NCBI GenBank assembly: GCA_003586115.2
Contig: QVOM02000103.1
Coordinates: 2,604,001 to 2,668,000 of the forward strand
Direction of reading: 5' to 3'
Source: Salvator merianae
Taxonomy: Eukaryota > Chordata > Lepidosauria > Squamata > Teiidae
Length of the DNA: 64,000 nt
The notes beneath the pieces were generated by a model. The model made no database searches, was not told the DNA's origin, and saw only the letters and a list, made by a program, of their open reading frames with translations. Both the position numbers and the translations under genes were made by a program. Below are positions 24,419-36,757 of this stretch, one piece after another. Positions within the stretch are counted from its first letter, which is position 1; each line of letters starts with the position of its first letter.

Positions 24419-25662
24419 CATGAGAGAAACAGCTAAAAGAACTACGCATGTTTAGCTTACAAAACAGAAGGCTTTGAGGATAAATGGTAACTGTATACAA
24501 ATATATAAAAGGCTGCGGCATTCAGTTTTTGTTTTCTATTGACTGCAAGGGCAGGGCTCAGAGTAATGAGATGAAATTATAAGTAAACCTATTCAAAAGT
24601 GAACAACCAACTCATAACAACTGTTTGTGGAACAGTGTACTTCTAGCATTAGTAGGTTCCTCTGCATTGGGAATTTTTAATAAGTTACATAGACCAAGCA
24701 GAGGTTGGACTTGATGACTTCTAAGATCCATTCCAATTCGCATTCTAATTCAATAATCCCCTCCTGTGTTGAGGTCTGATTCTTACCTCCTTCCTTGTTG
24801 TGAATATTTGCCAGCTCTATTTCAGATGAGGAGGAAAAAGAAGAAGCTTCAGCTACTTAATTTCTTTATTCTGGCTGCAGTTAAAAAGAAAGGAACAGCA
24901 CTTTTTTATATAAAAAGAGTAGCAATTCTAAATACTAATTGAAATAATAGCTAATATAATATGTCAAGCCTCCTTTTTATCTGTTCCATTTTCAATCTGT
25001 TCATTATTTTAATAGACAAAGGAAGGGAAAAGAAAGACACTTCTATGGTGCTTAATAAAGGAGTAAGATACAAATCTGACAGTTTGAATTTCTTTGCTCT
25101 TTATATGAACTGTGAAAGCCGAAGTGCGTATGTTAACAAAACATAATGAGCAAATAATAGTATGTGTATCTATGTGACACTGGTGGCTGCAAATATATGT
25201 TTAATGCTGTTTATTATTAGCAATTATTTGCAGAATTGAAATGTTATATCAGTGGCTGTGCAAAGAGGCATTTGGAAACACTGCCACCAGGCAGCCTTCT
25301 TTCAAAAACAATTTGTCATCCTTTGATTGTTGTGATCATATTTCTAGCTGATTCTGCCCCAACATGTTGTTTCTTACCTTTAATGCCAATACCAGTAATA
25401 CTGAGTTTTTATAAATACTTAAATGAATAATTCAAGCTCAGTTTAAAATAAATAGAAGGAATAGCAGGTATATTTTGCTTCTGTACCTTCAGTAGCCATT
25501 CTGCTTGTTAGTCTTTGTTGGCTGTACGTAATAAATACTACCTTTTCTGATGATTTATTTGACTGCTACTTTTCCTTCAGCAGATACACTTTTTTTGCAA
25601 AATCACACAGATATAATCCTATGCGCATTTAGCATACAGATAATAAACTTATGTGCATTTAG

Positions 25663-25830
25663 GCTGCATTCTTATGGTGAAAAAGGCAGTTCAGAAACAG
25701 CTTGGAGACAGTAGCATGTGGCCCTTATGTTTTCATTCTAGCTCTAACCCACCTTCCCTAACCTAGAACGTTCACGAGAGAGAGAGGAAAGGAAGACTGG
25801 TATGTGAACAATCCCACTTTTAAACAGTAT
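25663..25830. mobile_element. Harbinger-like MITE copy (GGCTGCATTC family)
   Basis: Starts TTTAGGCTGCATTCTTATGG and ends GGTATGTGAACAATCCC. The interior block GCAGTAGCATGTGGCCC...CTAACCCACCTTCC matches the copy at 30360-30525. TTA precedes the left terminus, as expected for a TWA target. The right TSD is not clear. Confidence 0.5.
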
Positions 25831-25860
25831 CTAAGTCATCTTAAAGCCACATCAGAGTAG

Positions 25861-25875
25861 TTTTTTTTTTTTTTT
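25861..25875. repeat. Poly-T tract
   Basis: Fifteen T in a row just before the next transposon. No adjacent retroposon body is recognised. Confidence 0.7.
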
Positions 25876-25890
25876 CCTATGTATGGTTTA

Positions 25891-26568
25891 GGACCTTTCT
25901 GCACTTGTTGGTATTTTACACCAGAAAGTGCACTAAGGGCCTCTCTTCTGCACATTAGTGCAATATACAAGAGGACCCTCTGATGGTTAGTATGCTCCAT
26001 ACTCACAGGATCTGAATCACTAGTAAACCTCGATATCAAGGTATAGTGGCATACTAACAGAGCCTAATTTGGAACATGGAGGCATGCAGAAGGTGCACAC
26101 TTCTATGTTCTGGTTACAAAAGGACCCATTTCAGAGGCACGCCTTATGACACTACCAAAATGGGGCTCCAAGGTTAGGAATTTTCATTCCTGGTTGGCAG
26201 AGCTTGTGCAGGCCAACTCCAAAGCTCACATGAGCTTTGGGGTCAGTGTAGGAGTTGGGCTGGAACACACTGGCCCTTTCTGCACTTGGCCTTATTGTGG
26301 ATTATATCCCAGAATAGGGACCTGCTATCCACATGCTAGTGCAAACTATGAAAGGTCTTGCCCAGGGCCTACCATAGTCTGCACTAGTATGCAGATAGCA
26401 AGTCCCTATTCTGAGATATAATCTGGAATAAGTCCAAGTGCAGAAAGGGCCAAAGTCAATCTGCAGATGGCATTGTTCCAGCCCAGAGCAATCTGTTTCA
26501 ACTTTGGGATGTATTACTTTGTTCCTGCCCTACTATTCCAGCCCAGAAGAGGTAAATGCAAAAAGGCC
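25891..26568. mobile_element. PIF/Harbinger-like element, 678 bp, with TTA target duplication
   Basis: The left terminus GGACCTTTCTGCACTTG is preceded by TTA. The right terminus AGGTAAATGCAAAAAGGCC is followed by TTA (26569-26571). A 3-bp TTA duplication fits the TWA specificity of PIF/Harbinger. The body carries no transposase. A second complete palindromic element (26272-26451) sits inside, so this is a nested pair. Confidence 0.65.
26272..26451. mobile_element. 180-bp palindromic MITE nested in a larger MITE
   Basis: The whole unit folds on itself. The left arm GGCCCTTTCTGCACTTGG mirrors the right arm CCAAGTGCAGAAAGGGCC. Inner blocks continue the pairing (AATAGGGACCTGCTATCCAC against GATAGCAAGTCCCTATT). 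Flanks are CACT on the left and AAAG on the right, so the target duplication is unclear. It may be a solo hairpin derivative of the same family as its host element. Confidence 0.7.
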
Positions 26569-27973
26569 TTAGTCTAGTCACCACACTATCCCACCCACTG
26601 CTTTGCTTTGGTCTGAACCATGGAATACTGTCTCTAAAAATAGTGCAATAGATTACAGGGACACTAACAACTGAGTTTGTATGTTGAAGATCCAGAAGCA
26701 TGGATGGTTTCCATGGAAATCTGCACAGGTTAATTGGCTGTTGGGGTTTTTATTTGTTTTCATTCTAATAGAAACAAAGGTATGTATTCTATATAGGTTG
26801 ACATCTTACAAACTAAGAATAAACTTTAATTATGGAAAGTCCGATTATTCCAGACATGTCAATTTCAGCTTTCTTAATCAATGATACCTGATAGCTCTTT
26901 TTCTCAGCACTGTTAAAAGTCGAACTAATTGAATTAAATAAATACGAAGCTATTATATACACACTCTAAAGGTATTAAATTAAATGTGATGGCTTGTTAA
27001 TGGAAACAAAGAAAAACTCTCAATTTGTTTCAGCATTTCTAATCTATATGATGGCAGAAAATGCATAAATGTAAGACTGAAAAGAAAAAGACGACGGCTT
27101 TAAAGAAATGCTTTACTGAATAGCGATATCATTTTAGCAGGTGTTAACTGAGATTGCCATGTACCCATAGTACTGCATGTTGAGATCCATGAACACTGTG
27201 AGCTTGTTTTTGAATCTCAGCCTGCCTGCTGCAGCTCATATTACATGGCTAGCCACTTTTGCAAATGTAGATTGTTTCAAAAGCAGCTCAACACAGGGAT
27301 GCCTCCTATTAGAAAAATAAAAGGAAAACATCTAGCAAATACATCTCTCTAATTTCCATAGAATCTGAATGCGCATTTTGTACCTTGTTTTCTTTCAGTA
27401 GCTTTCTTCCTTTTATCAACTTCTGTGGTTGGTTGGTTGGTGGGTTGGTTGATAAGTAGAATTAATGGGCCTGTTCACACTTTGTGTTCTTGTCCACTTC
27501 CTGGTCAGGTGCTTTTGCACTTTCAAAGGGCCTGTTCGCACTTGTTACTAGCAAGCATTCAGAATGCATGCTAGTCAAGTGCTTTCGCACACGCAGACGG
27601 CCGTAACGACCAGCAGCGGACTTGATCCGCTGCCGATCGTTACTAGCGCCGGACAAGAAAAAAGGTGTCCGAATCCTCACCTGAAGCTCAAAGTGAGCTT
27701 CAGGTGAGGATTCATTTGCACCTACCTCTGGTCTGCGGCGGTGGCCATCTTCTGGGCGATCAACCCGCCCATCATGCATTGTATGATCATGTGATCACGC
27801 AATGCATGACGGGCAATGGAGTCCACCGCTTCGTGCGTACGAGGCCCCAATGGAGCCCACGCCACCACGATCGGGCCAGGGACGCTGGACGAGGCGGTGC
27901 TGAGCCTTGTCCGGCATTCTGGTGCCCGATCGCGGGCGCGAATGGCGGTCACCACAACAGCGGCCTACAAAAC

Positions 27974-28070
27974 GTCAGGCTGCTGCCAAGGCGATCGGGA
28001 GGCCCGCGCACCGCGCCATGATGACGTCATCACTGTGCGGGCCTCCCGGTCGCCATGGCAGCAGCCTGAC
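27974..28070. repeat. Hairpin with 37-bp arms and a CRE at its tip
   Basis: Arms at 27974-28010 and 28034-28070 are complementary over 37 bases with a few mismatches. The 23-nt loop holds ATGATGACGTCATCAC, itself a palindrome with TGACGTCA (28022-28029). Confidence 0.8.
28022..28029. promoter_or_regulatory. Consensus CRE (TGACGTCA) carried by a MITE
   Basis: A perfect palindromic cAMP response element in the loop of the MITE hairpin, about 13.7 kb upstream of the PPARGC1A start codon. CREB/ATF proteins bind this sequence in general. Whether this copy is bound or influences any gene is unknown; it may be just part of the transposon's palindrome. Confidence 0.4.
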
Positions 28071-28259
28071 ACTTGCTGGCCACTGTTGTGGTGAGCATCG
28101 GGCTGGATAATGGCGTTCCCACTGGCGAACGCCATTATCCAGCTTGGGGTCTGTATTCAGGCCCCATTGTGCAGACGGTGTTTGCACGATGGGGTCTGTT
28201 CCATGCTAGAATGGGCTAATTAGCCCATTCTAGTGTGGAAAGTGTGAACAGGCCCAAAC

Positions 28260-30357
28260 AGTGGCACCAGCCCTGAAGCTCACTGAAGCCCACCTGATGC
28301 TGACCTGAAGCTGAGTAGGGCTGGTGCAGTAATTTGCAGTCCTGAATCTGACTTGCATGATCAGGTGCAGATCGGGTGAGCTCCATTCACACTGCTTCCG
28401 GGTTTGAAATGGTGGTGGGAGGGACCAGCTTCAGAAACAGTTCTCTCTCTTCAAATTACTAGCTCTATGGTTCAAATTCATAACTCTATCTTCACATTCA
28501 TACTCGATGATTGCTGACATTGCTTCCTGCCTAGTACATTCCCATTCACACTGCTCCCCCTGCTGGTCAGCATGCAGTCTTTTCCATTGCTGACTAGTGC
28601 GAATGGCACCCACGGGACTCCATTCTGACCGGCCTGAAGCCTCTTAATTATTCCATTCTTCTCGCGTAATTGCAAAAATGCCCAATGGATCTACATTCTA
28701 TTTAAGTAGTGTTAGAGCAAAGGAAGAAGTTTTAGTTGTAATGTAAGTAATGTAAAGCCTGGAACAAATGCCTCAAGCCCAAGTGAGAACAAATCATTGT
28801 AGTCATCATGGGGTGGCAATGCTGTTGACGAAAGTTTGCTCCTCCTTTATCAACATATCCTCAAATTGCTCAACAGCTTTATCTAGTTATATTGAAGCCC
28901 TCCGATACACATTTATCAGTCTAATCACATGATGTGAAACGATTTTAGTTACTTTGGGCTGAATATATAGACAAGAGATATAGAAAATTGATCTGTCATA
29001 TGTCTTCTTGAATGCTACTTTTCTTAGCTTGTTAGACCTTAACTGAAAGTGAATATAGATGATGATTGATGCTTCATTGTATGAACAACATTCAGCAGCT
29101 GATTTGAAGGAGGCAGTCATGTAACTTTTCCTAACTGCTTTCCATGGACTTGCGAAGTTTCGTTACTTACCGTGTCTTCTTTCTGGGGATTGTGATGGTA
29201 AGAAACTGGTGGCTAAACATTTTCAAGAATGCTGATTCAGAAGACTGTCTGGATCGGCTTTGTAAACTGTGTAACTAATGATAGCCATAGACTTGGGAAA
29301 TTCCAGTACCATCAGAAGAAGAAATAGGGAAGCTCTTAAATCATTTTTCTGTAGGTCTTCAGTAAAGGTCTTCAGTAAAGTGAATTGGCACCATTTTTTA
29401 TGAATATTGATACTTGGAGCACAAGGATTGGTTGTGTGAGACCCTGACAGACTTCAAGCAGAAATAGACTCCTTGGTGAGGTCAGTCTAGAATCAGAAAT
29501 CTGTTTCAGGCCACTTGGCATACTGAGATCACAAAATGACAGTTCACATTTTTAAGGAAATAATCCTCACTGAGACCATCTTGCTGTTCTCTGCAGCTTC
29601 AGTCCCAGTAAAAGCAGACAATTTTGGGCAGGCAAAGAGGGATGGTGTCCAGTTCCTGATGTTGTGGTGGTATTATAGGGGTGGCAACATTGTCCCCTAT
29701 GTGTTCCTCCTTGCTGGTCCTTGCTGCCTCTGGCCATCCCTGCTCGGTGGCTTGCCCGTCTGCCTGTGCCTTCGCCATCACCAGAGAAGGCCAGGCAGGC
29801 ACAGGGTGGGATGTCAATTTTAGGTTTATCTAAACTCTGAATTTGCACAAAATCTGGCCTCCTTGGCCTCATGCTTTGTTTCCCACTGCCCCCTACTTCC
29901 TCAGTCCCTCCTCCCAGCTGGGCTGGTGGCTGAAGGGGAAGGCAAGCACCAGTGTGGAGGAAACTTGGAGCCAGAGCTGGAGGGGTTGCGTGTGAGCTTT
30001 CAAAAGCCCACCATACTCCTGTAACAGATATATCTCCAACTTTTCGACTCATCCAGCAGTCCCTCCCATCCCATCTAGCCTAATGTGTTAACATAACATG
30101 TATAATAAAAGAACACAACAGAATAACATAACATGAAAGTATACATCCAAAAACATATGGGAGTGGCATAGGAGCTGACAGCTGCTTAATTTGTTTCCAG
30201 GAACAGGAACAGGGTCTGCGTAAGTGGGAAAAACTTATGCTGTGTCTCCATTACGCAGTAAAGATATCTTAATCAGGCCCTCAGAGTAGCTGGTCTCCTG
30301 TGGGAGTAATGGAAATGGCTTCATTTAAGGTGCCTTTGCTGCATAATGAATATGTTA
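28260..30357. other. Intergenic DNA, nothing firmly recognised
   Basis: About 2.1 kb. Positions 28384-28612 start ATTCACACTGC and end CTAGTGCGAATGGC, which may be another worn MITE. The minus-strand ORF at 28887-29120 is varied in composition, but I cannot match it to any family. The remainder is featureless to the eye. Confidence 0.4.
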
Positions 30358-30530
30358 CCTTAGGCTGTATTCACATGTAACAAAAATGAGCTGAGCACCA
30401 TCTTAGAGATGGTAGTGAGAGAGCCCTTGTGTTCTCATCCCATCTCTAATCCACCTTTTCTTGTCTAGAATAGTCATGAGCAGGGAAGGGCAGATTGACA
30501 TTTGAACAATACCACCCAAGGCAGCACACA
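30358..30530. mobile_element. Harbinger-like MITE copy (GGCTGYATTCACATG family)
   Basis: Starts CTTAGGCTGTATTCACATGT, with TTA before the terminus. It ends near TTGACATTTGAACAATACC. The interior matches the copy at 25663-25830 (GTTCTCATCCCATCTCTAATC; TAGAATAGTCATGAG against TAGAACGTTCACGAG). Confidence 0.5.
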
Positions 30531-32658
30531 TAAAGTACAGAATACTACAAATAACATTATAAAAATTACATTTTTTAAAAAAATAATGAAGTATTTTTGT
30601 ACTATTAAATACAGGATAAGGAACAAAGTAAAGCATAGACCAGCCTGCTCAGTTAGGATCTTTCTGTGTGGTGACTTCTGTCATTTTTGTGCAGGGCTGG
30701 CCTGCTCTAGATAATCCTGCTCATAGCAGGCTGAGTTACTGGGAGCCTGCTCAAAGACCTGTTTATTCCAGTTCAGCTATAGAGGCCAGAAACAAAATTT
30801 CCTGGCTTTTAAAATTGCTATCCATTATTTTGTTTTGTTTTTTGGTTGGATGCCCAGAAGTGGCCCACTTCTGCCATCTCTTCCAAGTACATGGAGAAAT
30901 GGTGCCAGGCATGGTCCATGGTTCACATGCTTTCTACAAGTGGGCTGCTGGTCCAGTATACCAGCTAGAATGCTCCATGGGCCACTTGCAAGCAGTCCAC
31001 CTTTGGAGTGAGATATGGTGCCATTTTTGTACTGTAGCTAAGTTTCAAAACTCTGTCCTGTATGAATGGAGTTTCTAGTGAGGGGGAGGGTAGCCTCTGC
31101 TGGACTGCTCTGTAGTGCAAACAGTGTACTGACTCAGTACATTCACTGTTTTAGCCTTCAGTGTAGTAAACCTGAGTGACAAATGGGCTAAGTCCCGTTT
31201 GAATTTTCCAGAAGTGCAGCCTTCTTAATTTTGCACAGACTTACATTCCACAGCTGAAAAATCCCTGGTCTCTGTGCTTGCCAGTATCTTAACAGGACAC
31301 TGAACTGTGAGTTTAAGATGTGGACTAAAGCTATAGGTGATCACTTACTCCTAAGGAAATGGATGATCATGTAAATAATTGATCCAAGTGCTTTATGAGT
31401 TTTGAAAGTCACAATAACAGTTGAAATTGACTGGAAAAGCAATGTCAACCAGTATAATTAATGCAAAACTGGTACAATATGTTCAGTTGTACCAAATGAA
31501 ATTTCTAAACTATCTTTAAAGGTAGGCTCACATAGAATATACGGCAATAGCCGCATTTTGGTTGCTGGTGCCTGCACAAATGTGGCAAGAATGACATTTC
31601 TCTGGATAGGGATGTAATTGTCAAATCAGTCTAAAATGATAACAGTCATATGGGAGGCAGTACCATTCCATTTTGGACCATTTGTCCCTTTCCATCTGTT
31701 GTTTCTGGGTTATGTTTCTGTTTATTCATTTTTATATTGGAGTCCACTATGGCCTCTGGATCCCAGTTCAGAATTTCAGCAAGCTCAGCCAACCTTTTTA
31801 AAAAAAGTCAATTGAACATCATCTGCTTCTTGTAAACAGTAACTTTACATATAGTGAATAGTATATCACAAACAATTTACATATAGCAGATTGTCCCTGC
31901 AATGTAGAAACAAGTAACATGCATATTATCAGAGATGACTGGCATCCATAGGTGCAAGCAGAAACTTCCAGAACAGCTGCTGCTGATCAGTATATTTGGT
32001 GCATGCTTAGTCTGCTCTCTTTCTTTTGGTGATCCATTATTTTAACCTGGACTTGCACTATAAGTATGGAGAATTTCATGGCTGGTTATCATTTCATTCT
32101 TTGGGACTTCAGGGGTATTGTTCTAGAGTTCAGTTTAGAACCTCAGCTTTTGAATATCCATTTTCAGAGGTCTTGACTGTGTGGAGAATCAGTTACCTGT
32201 GTGCCAAGTCATCAGCAGCAGCTGACTTCCCACACAGTAAAATCCTTCGAAGAAAGATATCACAGATATATCCAAAAGTTCTGGTTACAAATAGAACTCT
32301 AGAACATGGCAGAACACCCCAGAAATCCCAACAAATGAAATGGACTTGCATTGTCTAGACCTTTAGGCAAAAGACCTTATTTCAGAAAACAGGCTCCCTT
32401 AATTGGCCACATCAAGCCAATTGGGAAATACACTTCTGCCCCTCCCCTTCTCCCTTTTAAATGGAGCCAAAAGGCAAAATGGATTTATCAAGCCAGTGGG
32501 ATCCTCTATGTATGTGGAGACATTGGTTTAACTAACTACAAATGAAACCTGAATGTTTGGTAGTTGCCAGGGTTCATTACTACCTTTCATTCCACCAGCT
32601 TCCTTCCCCTGCACACTGCCCCCTCTGGCTCACCTTAACTGCCACTGCTGCCCATTCT

Positions 32659-32682
32659 TGTGTGTGTGTGCACACACACATG
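32659..32682. repeat. (TG)n(CA)n dinucleotide tract
   Basis: TGTGTGTGTG followed directly by CACACACACA, giving a self-complementary alternating purine-pyrimidine tract. Confidence 0.85.
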
Positions 32683-35557
32683 CATATGTGAGCGCATGTG
32701 CTCTTGCACCCCACCTCTATTACTGCCATTCATCCTAATATCCTTTCCCTTTTGTGTTCTCTCACCCCACTGCAGCTGACATATTATTCTTAGTAAACTG
32801 TCATTTAGCTGTCCCTTACATCCATTTGTAGCTCTCCTTATACCCACTTTTACCCTTCTCTCTGCAGTGTTCAGCTGCTTCTGAGAGTTGCACAACTGGC
32901 TACCTAACAGAGCAGAGAGGTAGCTGCTAGCGATAGGAGCCATTAGCCTCAGAAGATTCTGAAGTGGGAGTGGGAAAAAGGGTGAGACTGTAGTCAGTTT
33001 TACTCTGCTGTTATCTCCTGTGGTGCAGCAGTTTTTTTCTGCTTTGCATTTAGAATATGTTAGCCTGGCAGTAGTTGTCCATCAAGTAAATCTATCGCAA
33101 GTAGCAAGAGATGAATTCCATCAGCATTGGGTCCAGTGGGTTTGCATTGAGGAGACTAGCATTCACAAATCTAGAGAAGGATGCATGCACTCAAAGCTAC
33201 CAACTAATTTTGGTCTTCTGAAAAGCATCCTCAGCTAGAGATATGCAGAATCCCCCATGCAATACCTTCTCCCTTGTGTTTTCATAGAAACCATTGGTAC
33301 AACATACTGTGAAAAAGCACGGGGTTTTTCATAAATGGTCAAATCTTTACTGAAATTACCTTGCTCCATCTTGCTCACTTTACCTTCCAATGGAGCAAGA
33401 CAAGCTAGAGAGATCCAATGGTTGGGTGTCCCCTAAAATCACTATCTTCATCTTACTCTATTTACCCATTTCCGAGACACACCTGTAAATGTTTGCTGGA
33501 ATTGCTTTTTCTTCAGAAGCAAGAAGCCAGAAATGTGTCATTGAGCATGACCAGTACCAGAACCTTGAGTGTGAAAGCCCAGAGAGAAATGATACTTTCC
33601 AGCAACTCTGGCTGCCAGAGCTGGCATTGGCATTTGAGGGTTAATACAAGAGGCTAGGAATCTCAAGTGGTGTGCCTCTCAGGACTAGCCTAATGGGTTG
33701 AACAGAAGGACCCATATGGTCAGACTTTTTCTTGCTGCCTCTTTGCAAGAAAAGAAGGGGTGTCTGAAGCCAGGTGGCTGGAAGTGTCTCAGCTGTTGAC
33801 TCAGGCCACTGGATTAGTTTAGATGGACAAAAGATCTGGAGATTGTTAACCCCAACCAGCAGGAGAAAAAACCAAGACAGAAGGATGACTATTCACTCTT
33901 AACTGCTGGCAAGGTTTCTGTAGATAGCAACAGTATGAAGACATAATTCAATAGGAGTCACTTCAGTTACAGTACTTGAATGGCTGTGTAACTGGAGAAA
34001 ATCCTGTTGGAAGCTTTGAACAGAGTCTACTTTGTCCATTTTGCCTTGTAAGAATAAACAGCTGGCCTTGTACCCCAATCCCCCCCCCCCTGCAGGATTC
34101 TCTCTTGGAAAGATCCATGAAAATGAGTATGAAACTTCTACCCAAAGCCTTGAGCTTTCTGTGCACTTGGAGCAGAAACCACCAACTTTGAAGAATGCAA
34201 CCCCGTGCTCGCTCCAGGGAAAAGACTTCAGAAAAGGAATAAAGACAATGGCTTTTGAGCATCTTCTCTTATAGCCTTATTGGGACCAATTCCTGTCCAA
34301 CTGTCAAATTTATATATCTGATCAAAGGATTCAGGAATGGAGTAGGCTACTAGCCAATTGATTGCCATGTGTGAGATTTGGGAAGGAAGTTCATTAAAAC
34401 TTGGTGATCTTTTTCAATCATTCCACTGTTGTCCATCTGCTATCTTGATAAAATGGCCAGTCTGAAGTTCAGCTCCTGCTTTGAGACTCTTTTCCTAGCA
34501 GACTCTGTTCCCACTTGCTAGGATTTTCATCTACTCTCCCTGTGTTTTGATTAATGTTTACCATCCATTGCAGTAGGATAACAGCCTTCAGGATGGTGCC
34601 ATTGTTGATACTGTTGCATCTAATTCTATGTAGTTATCTTCCTACTGCAAGAGCAATATTTAACTTTGTAGCTCTTCCTCCATTGCTGAAGCTTTGTTTT
34701 TGACACAATTGTTTTACATAAAAATTACTTCTATAGTAAGGTTCAAGGGGTTAGGCCTCTTTTTTCCATCTCTCTAATTCCATATCTAAAAAATCCCTGA
34801 TTAATATGGGAACCTGCACACAAGTGTAGTGTGGAAGAGTAGGTGTGCGCTAAATTGGGGATTTACTGTATAATTGCTGACATATGAGGGGATAATAGTT
34901 TGATCTTGGTGTTAAAAAGCCAGTTGTCCTGGCCACTTTGATGTCTTCAGTCCTCATTTGACCCTTTGAAGATGGTCTCCTAAGATGGTTGAAATAAATT
35001 GTTGCTTTGCCAGCCGACAAAACTATCCCACATTTTAGTGACAGTGGAGTCTTCTTGGCACTTTACAATAATTGTGTAAGTCTGTTATCTTTGGGCAGCA
35101 TTTTTATTTTGTCATTGAGGAGACTGATGACAAATCATTTGGGCAAACAAATGCCTGTGTGTACATTTGTCCAGGCACTGTCTCTGCAAACTGCATACTT
35201 TTCGACATTCTCATTACTTGAATATGTTTGTGGAAAGCCTCCTTCATGTGAGAAGACATCATAAAATATCTGACTGGGCAAGAAGACACACAAAGAGGAT
35301 TTTTCACAAAAAAACCCCAGTAAAGTGTGAATGTGTCCTGGGATGTGTATACCCTGGTCACTAATAAATAAAAACTCTTTGAGGAATTTCATTAGTCTTT
35401 CCATGGTTGTTTTTGTTTTCCTCATAATTTATATAAATACTTTTTCTCAATAGAAATCTTCATATTCATGTTGAATTTTTGCTTGCAGATAAAACAGCGG
35501 AAACAGTGGAAATGGGAAGATAGTGATTGTTCGATGAAGTATGCCACACAACAAACT

Positions 35558-35596
35558 TTCTCTCTCTCTGTCTCTCTCTCTCTGTCTCTCTCTCTG
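35558..35596. repeat. (TC)n/(TCTCTG)n low-complexity tract
   Basis: Pyrimidine-rich TCTCTG/TCTC units of about 39 bp. Minus-strand reading gives Arg/Glu repeats (the ORFs at 35422-35679 and 35466-35648), which are artefacts. Confidence 0.85.
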
Positions 35597-36645
35597 CCTT
35601 TCCTTTCATGACTTTTAACACAGTGCCTGTCCTCTTGTTTGTTTTCACATCTATAACAAAATATCAAAATGACATCCACCCCTGCTGCTCTGGACTGAAG
35701 TTTCTATTGTTACTATTAATTTATTTTTGGGTATTTTTATGTGCCCTTCAATCATTTTCCCAGGGTGGTTTGCACAAAATAATAAAACAATTAAAATGGA
35801 AATGCAAACAAAACATAATAAACAAAAAGGTCACAAACAGAGCATAAAACAGAGAGGAAGATTAAAACTGTATCTAGAAAGCTTGGAACAAAGACTTTCA
35901 CTTGGCACTGAAAACACAATAAAGTAGGCATAAAGTGATTTTTGGTGGGGAGGAGGAGAAGTGTACAGCTGAAGAGGTACCATTTACCTCACCTCAACAT
36001 TTTGGGGCCCCTGAGAGGAGGGCCTCTGCTGAAGTTTTTAATGTTAAGACAGATACATACAGATTTCCTTTACGTTCAGAAACAGCATTATTGAATGTTA
36101 AAATCCACACAGAAGGAGACAGGACAGAATGTTTTTCTGACCCAACTGCTTGGTCTTGCAAGATTTTACTGCCTGCTTCTACTGATTCATGGTACAGCTT
36201 GCAGTACTACTGAGGAATGAGAAGCATTTGTACCTGGCATCAGGCAACGTTTTGTTTCCCATACCTCACTAGATGAATGGTTTTATAAAGCAGTCAAACT
36301 GCATGGCCATTGGTGTAGATTCACAGTTAGGAAATGGCATGGTCAAATTGTGTGATAGCTGTGTGGTATTAACTGAGGGTCTAAGTGAAAAGAAAGAACC
36401 CTCAGATAGAAAACAATTGAACAAAGAGGAAATGTAGCACAACAGAAGGTCTGAGTGGAAAACAAACAGAGACATGAAGAAGACAAGAAAGGAGCAGTGA
36501 ATTTTCTAATAAAAAATTAATACAGTAAATATACTGTATATAGGGCATCCATTTGTGCTAACCTAGCTTTTCGGTAAAGTTCCATTGCCCTTTGCTCAAC
36601 ACAGCATAACTTCACCCCAAGAATAGCACTGTCTAAGTGACATCA

Positions 36646-36757
36646 TTTCTTTTCTTTTCTTTTCTTTTCTTTCCTTTCCTTTTCTTTCCTTTCCTTTCCT
36701 TTCCTTTCCTTTCCTTTCCTTTCCTTTTCTTTCTTCTTCTTCTTCTTTTTTTTTTTT
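36646..36757. repeat. (CTTTT/CTTTC)n pyrimidine microsatellite
   Basis: About 110 bp of CTTTT/CCTTT units passing into CTT units and a T run, followed by an A run. A long homopyrimidine strand of this kind can form triplex DNA. Confidence 0.9.

Larger units (their letters stand above)
23880..24770 (+). mobile_element. CR1-type LINE 3' fragment, interrupted by a MITE
   Basis: Decayed C-terminal and 3'-tail sequence: CTCCAGTTGGAGTACTGCAT and CACCAATTTAAAGAAAGGCC correspond to the LEYCVQFWSP-coding region and what follows it. The tail reads GGTTGGACTTGATGACTTCT followed by AGATCCATTCCAATTC, typical of CR1/L2-like tails. A MITE fragment with an ATT/GTT microsatellite is inserted at about 24130-24418. 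Confidence 0.6.
27468..28253. mobile_element. GC-rich Harbinger-like MITE, about 786 bp, with strong internal hairpins
   Basis: The left end GGGCCTGTTCACACTTT is the exact inverse of the right end AAAGTGTGAACAGGCCC. A second copy of the left terminus (GGGCCTGTTCGCACTT) lies 61 bp inside at 27529, so the 5' end is duplicated or the element is nested. The interior holds a perfect 20-bp-arm hairpin (27671-27690 against 27694-27713). A second hairpin has 37-bp arms (27974-28010 against 28034-28070). The body is CpG-rich, unlike its surroundings. No clean target duplication was found. ORFs of about 70-118 codons on both strands are products of the GC-rich palindromic body. Confidence 0.7.

Noticed and set aside
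27665..28021. Long ORFs on both strands in a GC-rich block
   Set aside because: They fall in a hairpin-rich MITE where few stops occur. They overlap each other and show no domain.
26000..30000. Alternative first exon (exon 1b) of PPARGC1A, known in mammals about 14 kb upstream
   Set aside because: I looked for a short ORF with the expected N-terminus next to a splice donor and found none. It may be absent, diverged or elsewhere.
29567..30052. A 161-codon minus-strand ORF
   Set aside because: Low-complexity Gly/Ser/Ala/Pro-rich composition with a competing ORF on the other strand and no known motif; likely chance in a locally GC-rich stretch.
33236..33420. Possible second intact hAT element starting TAGAGATATGCAGAAT
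   Set aside because: No matching inverted end or 8-bp duplication could be found nearby.
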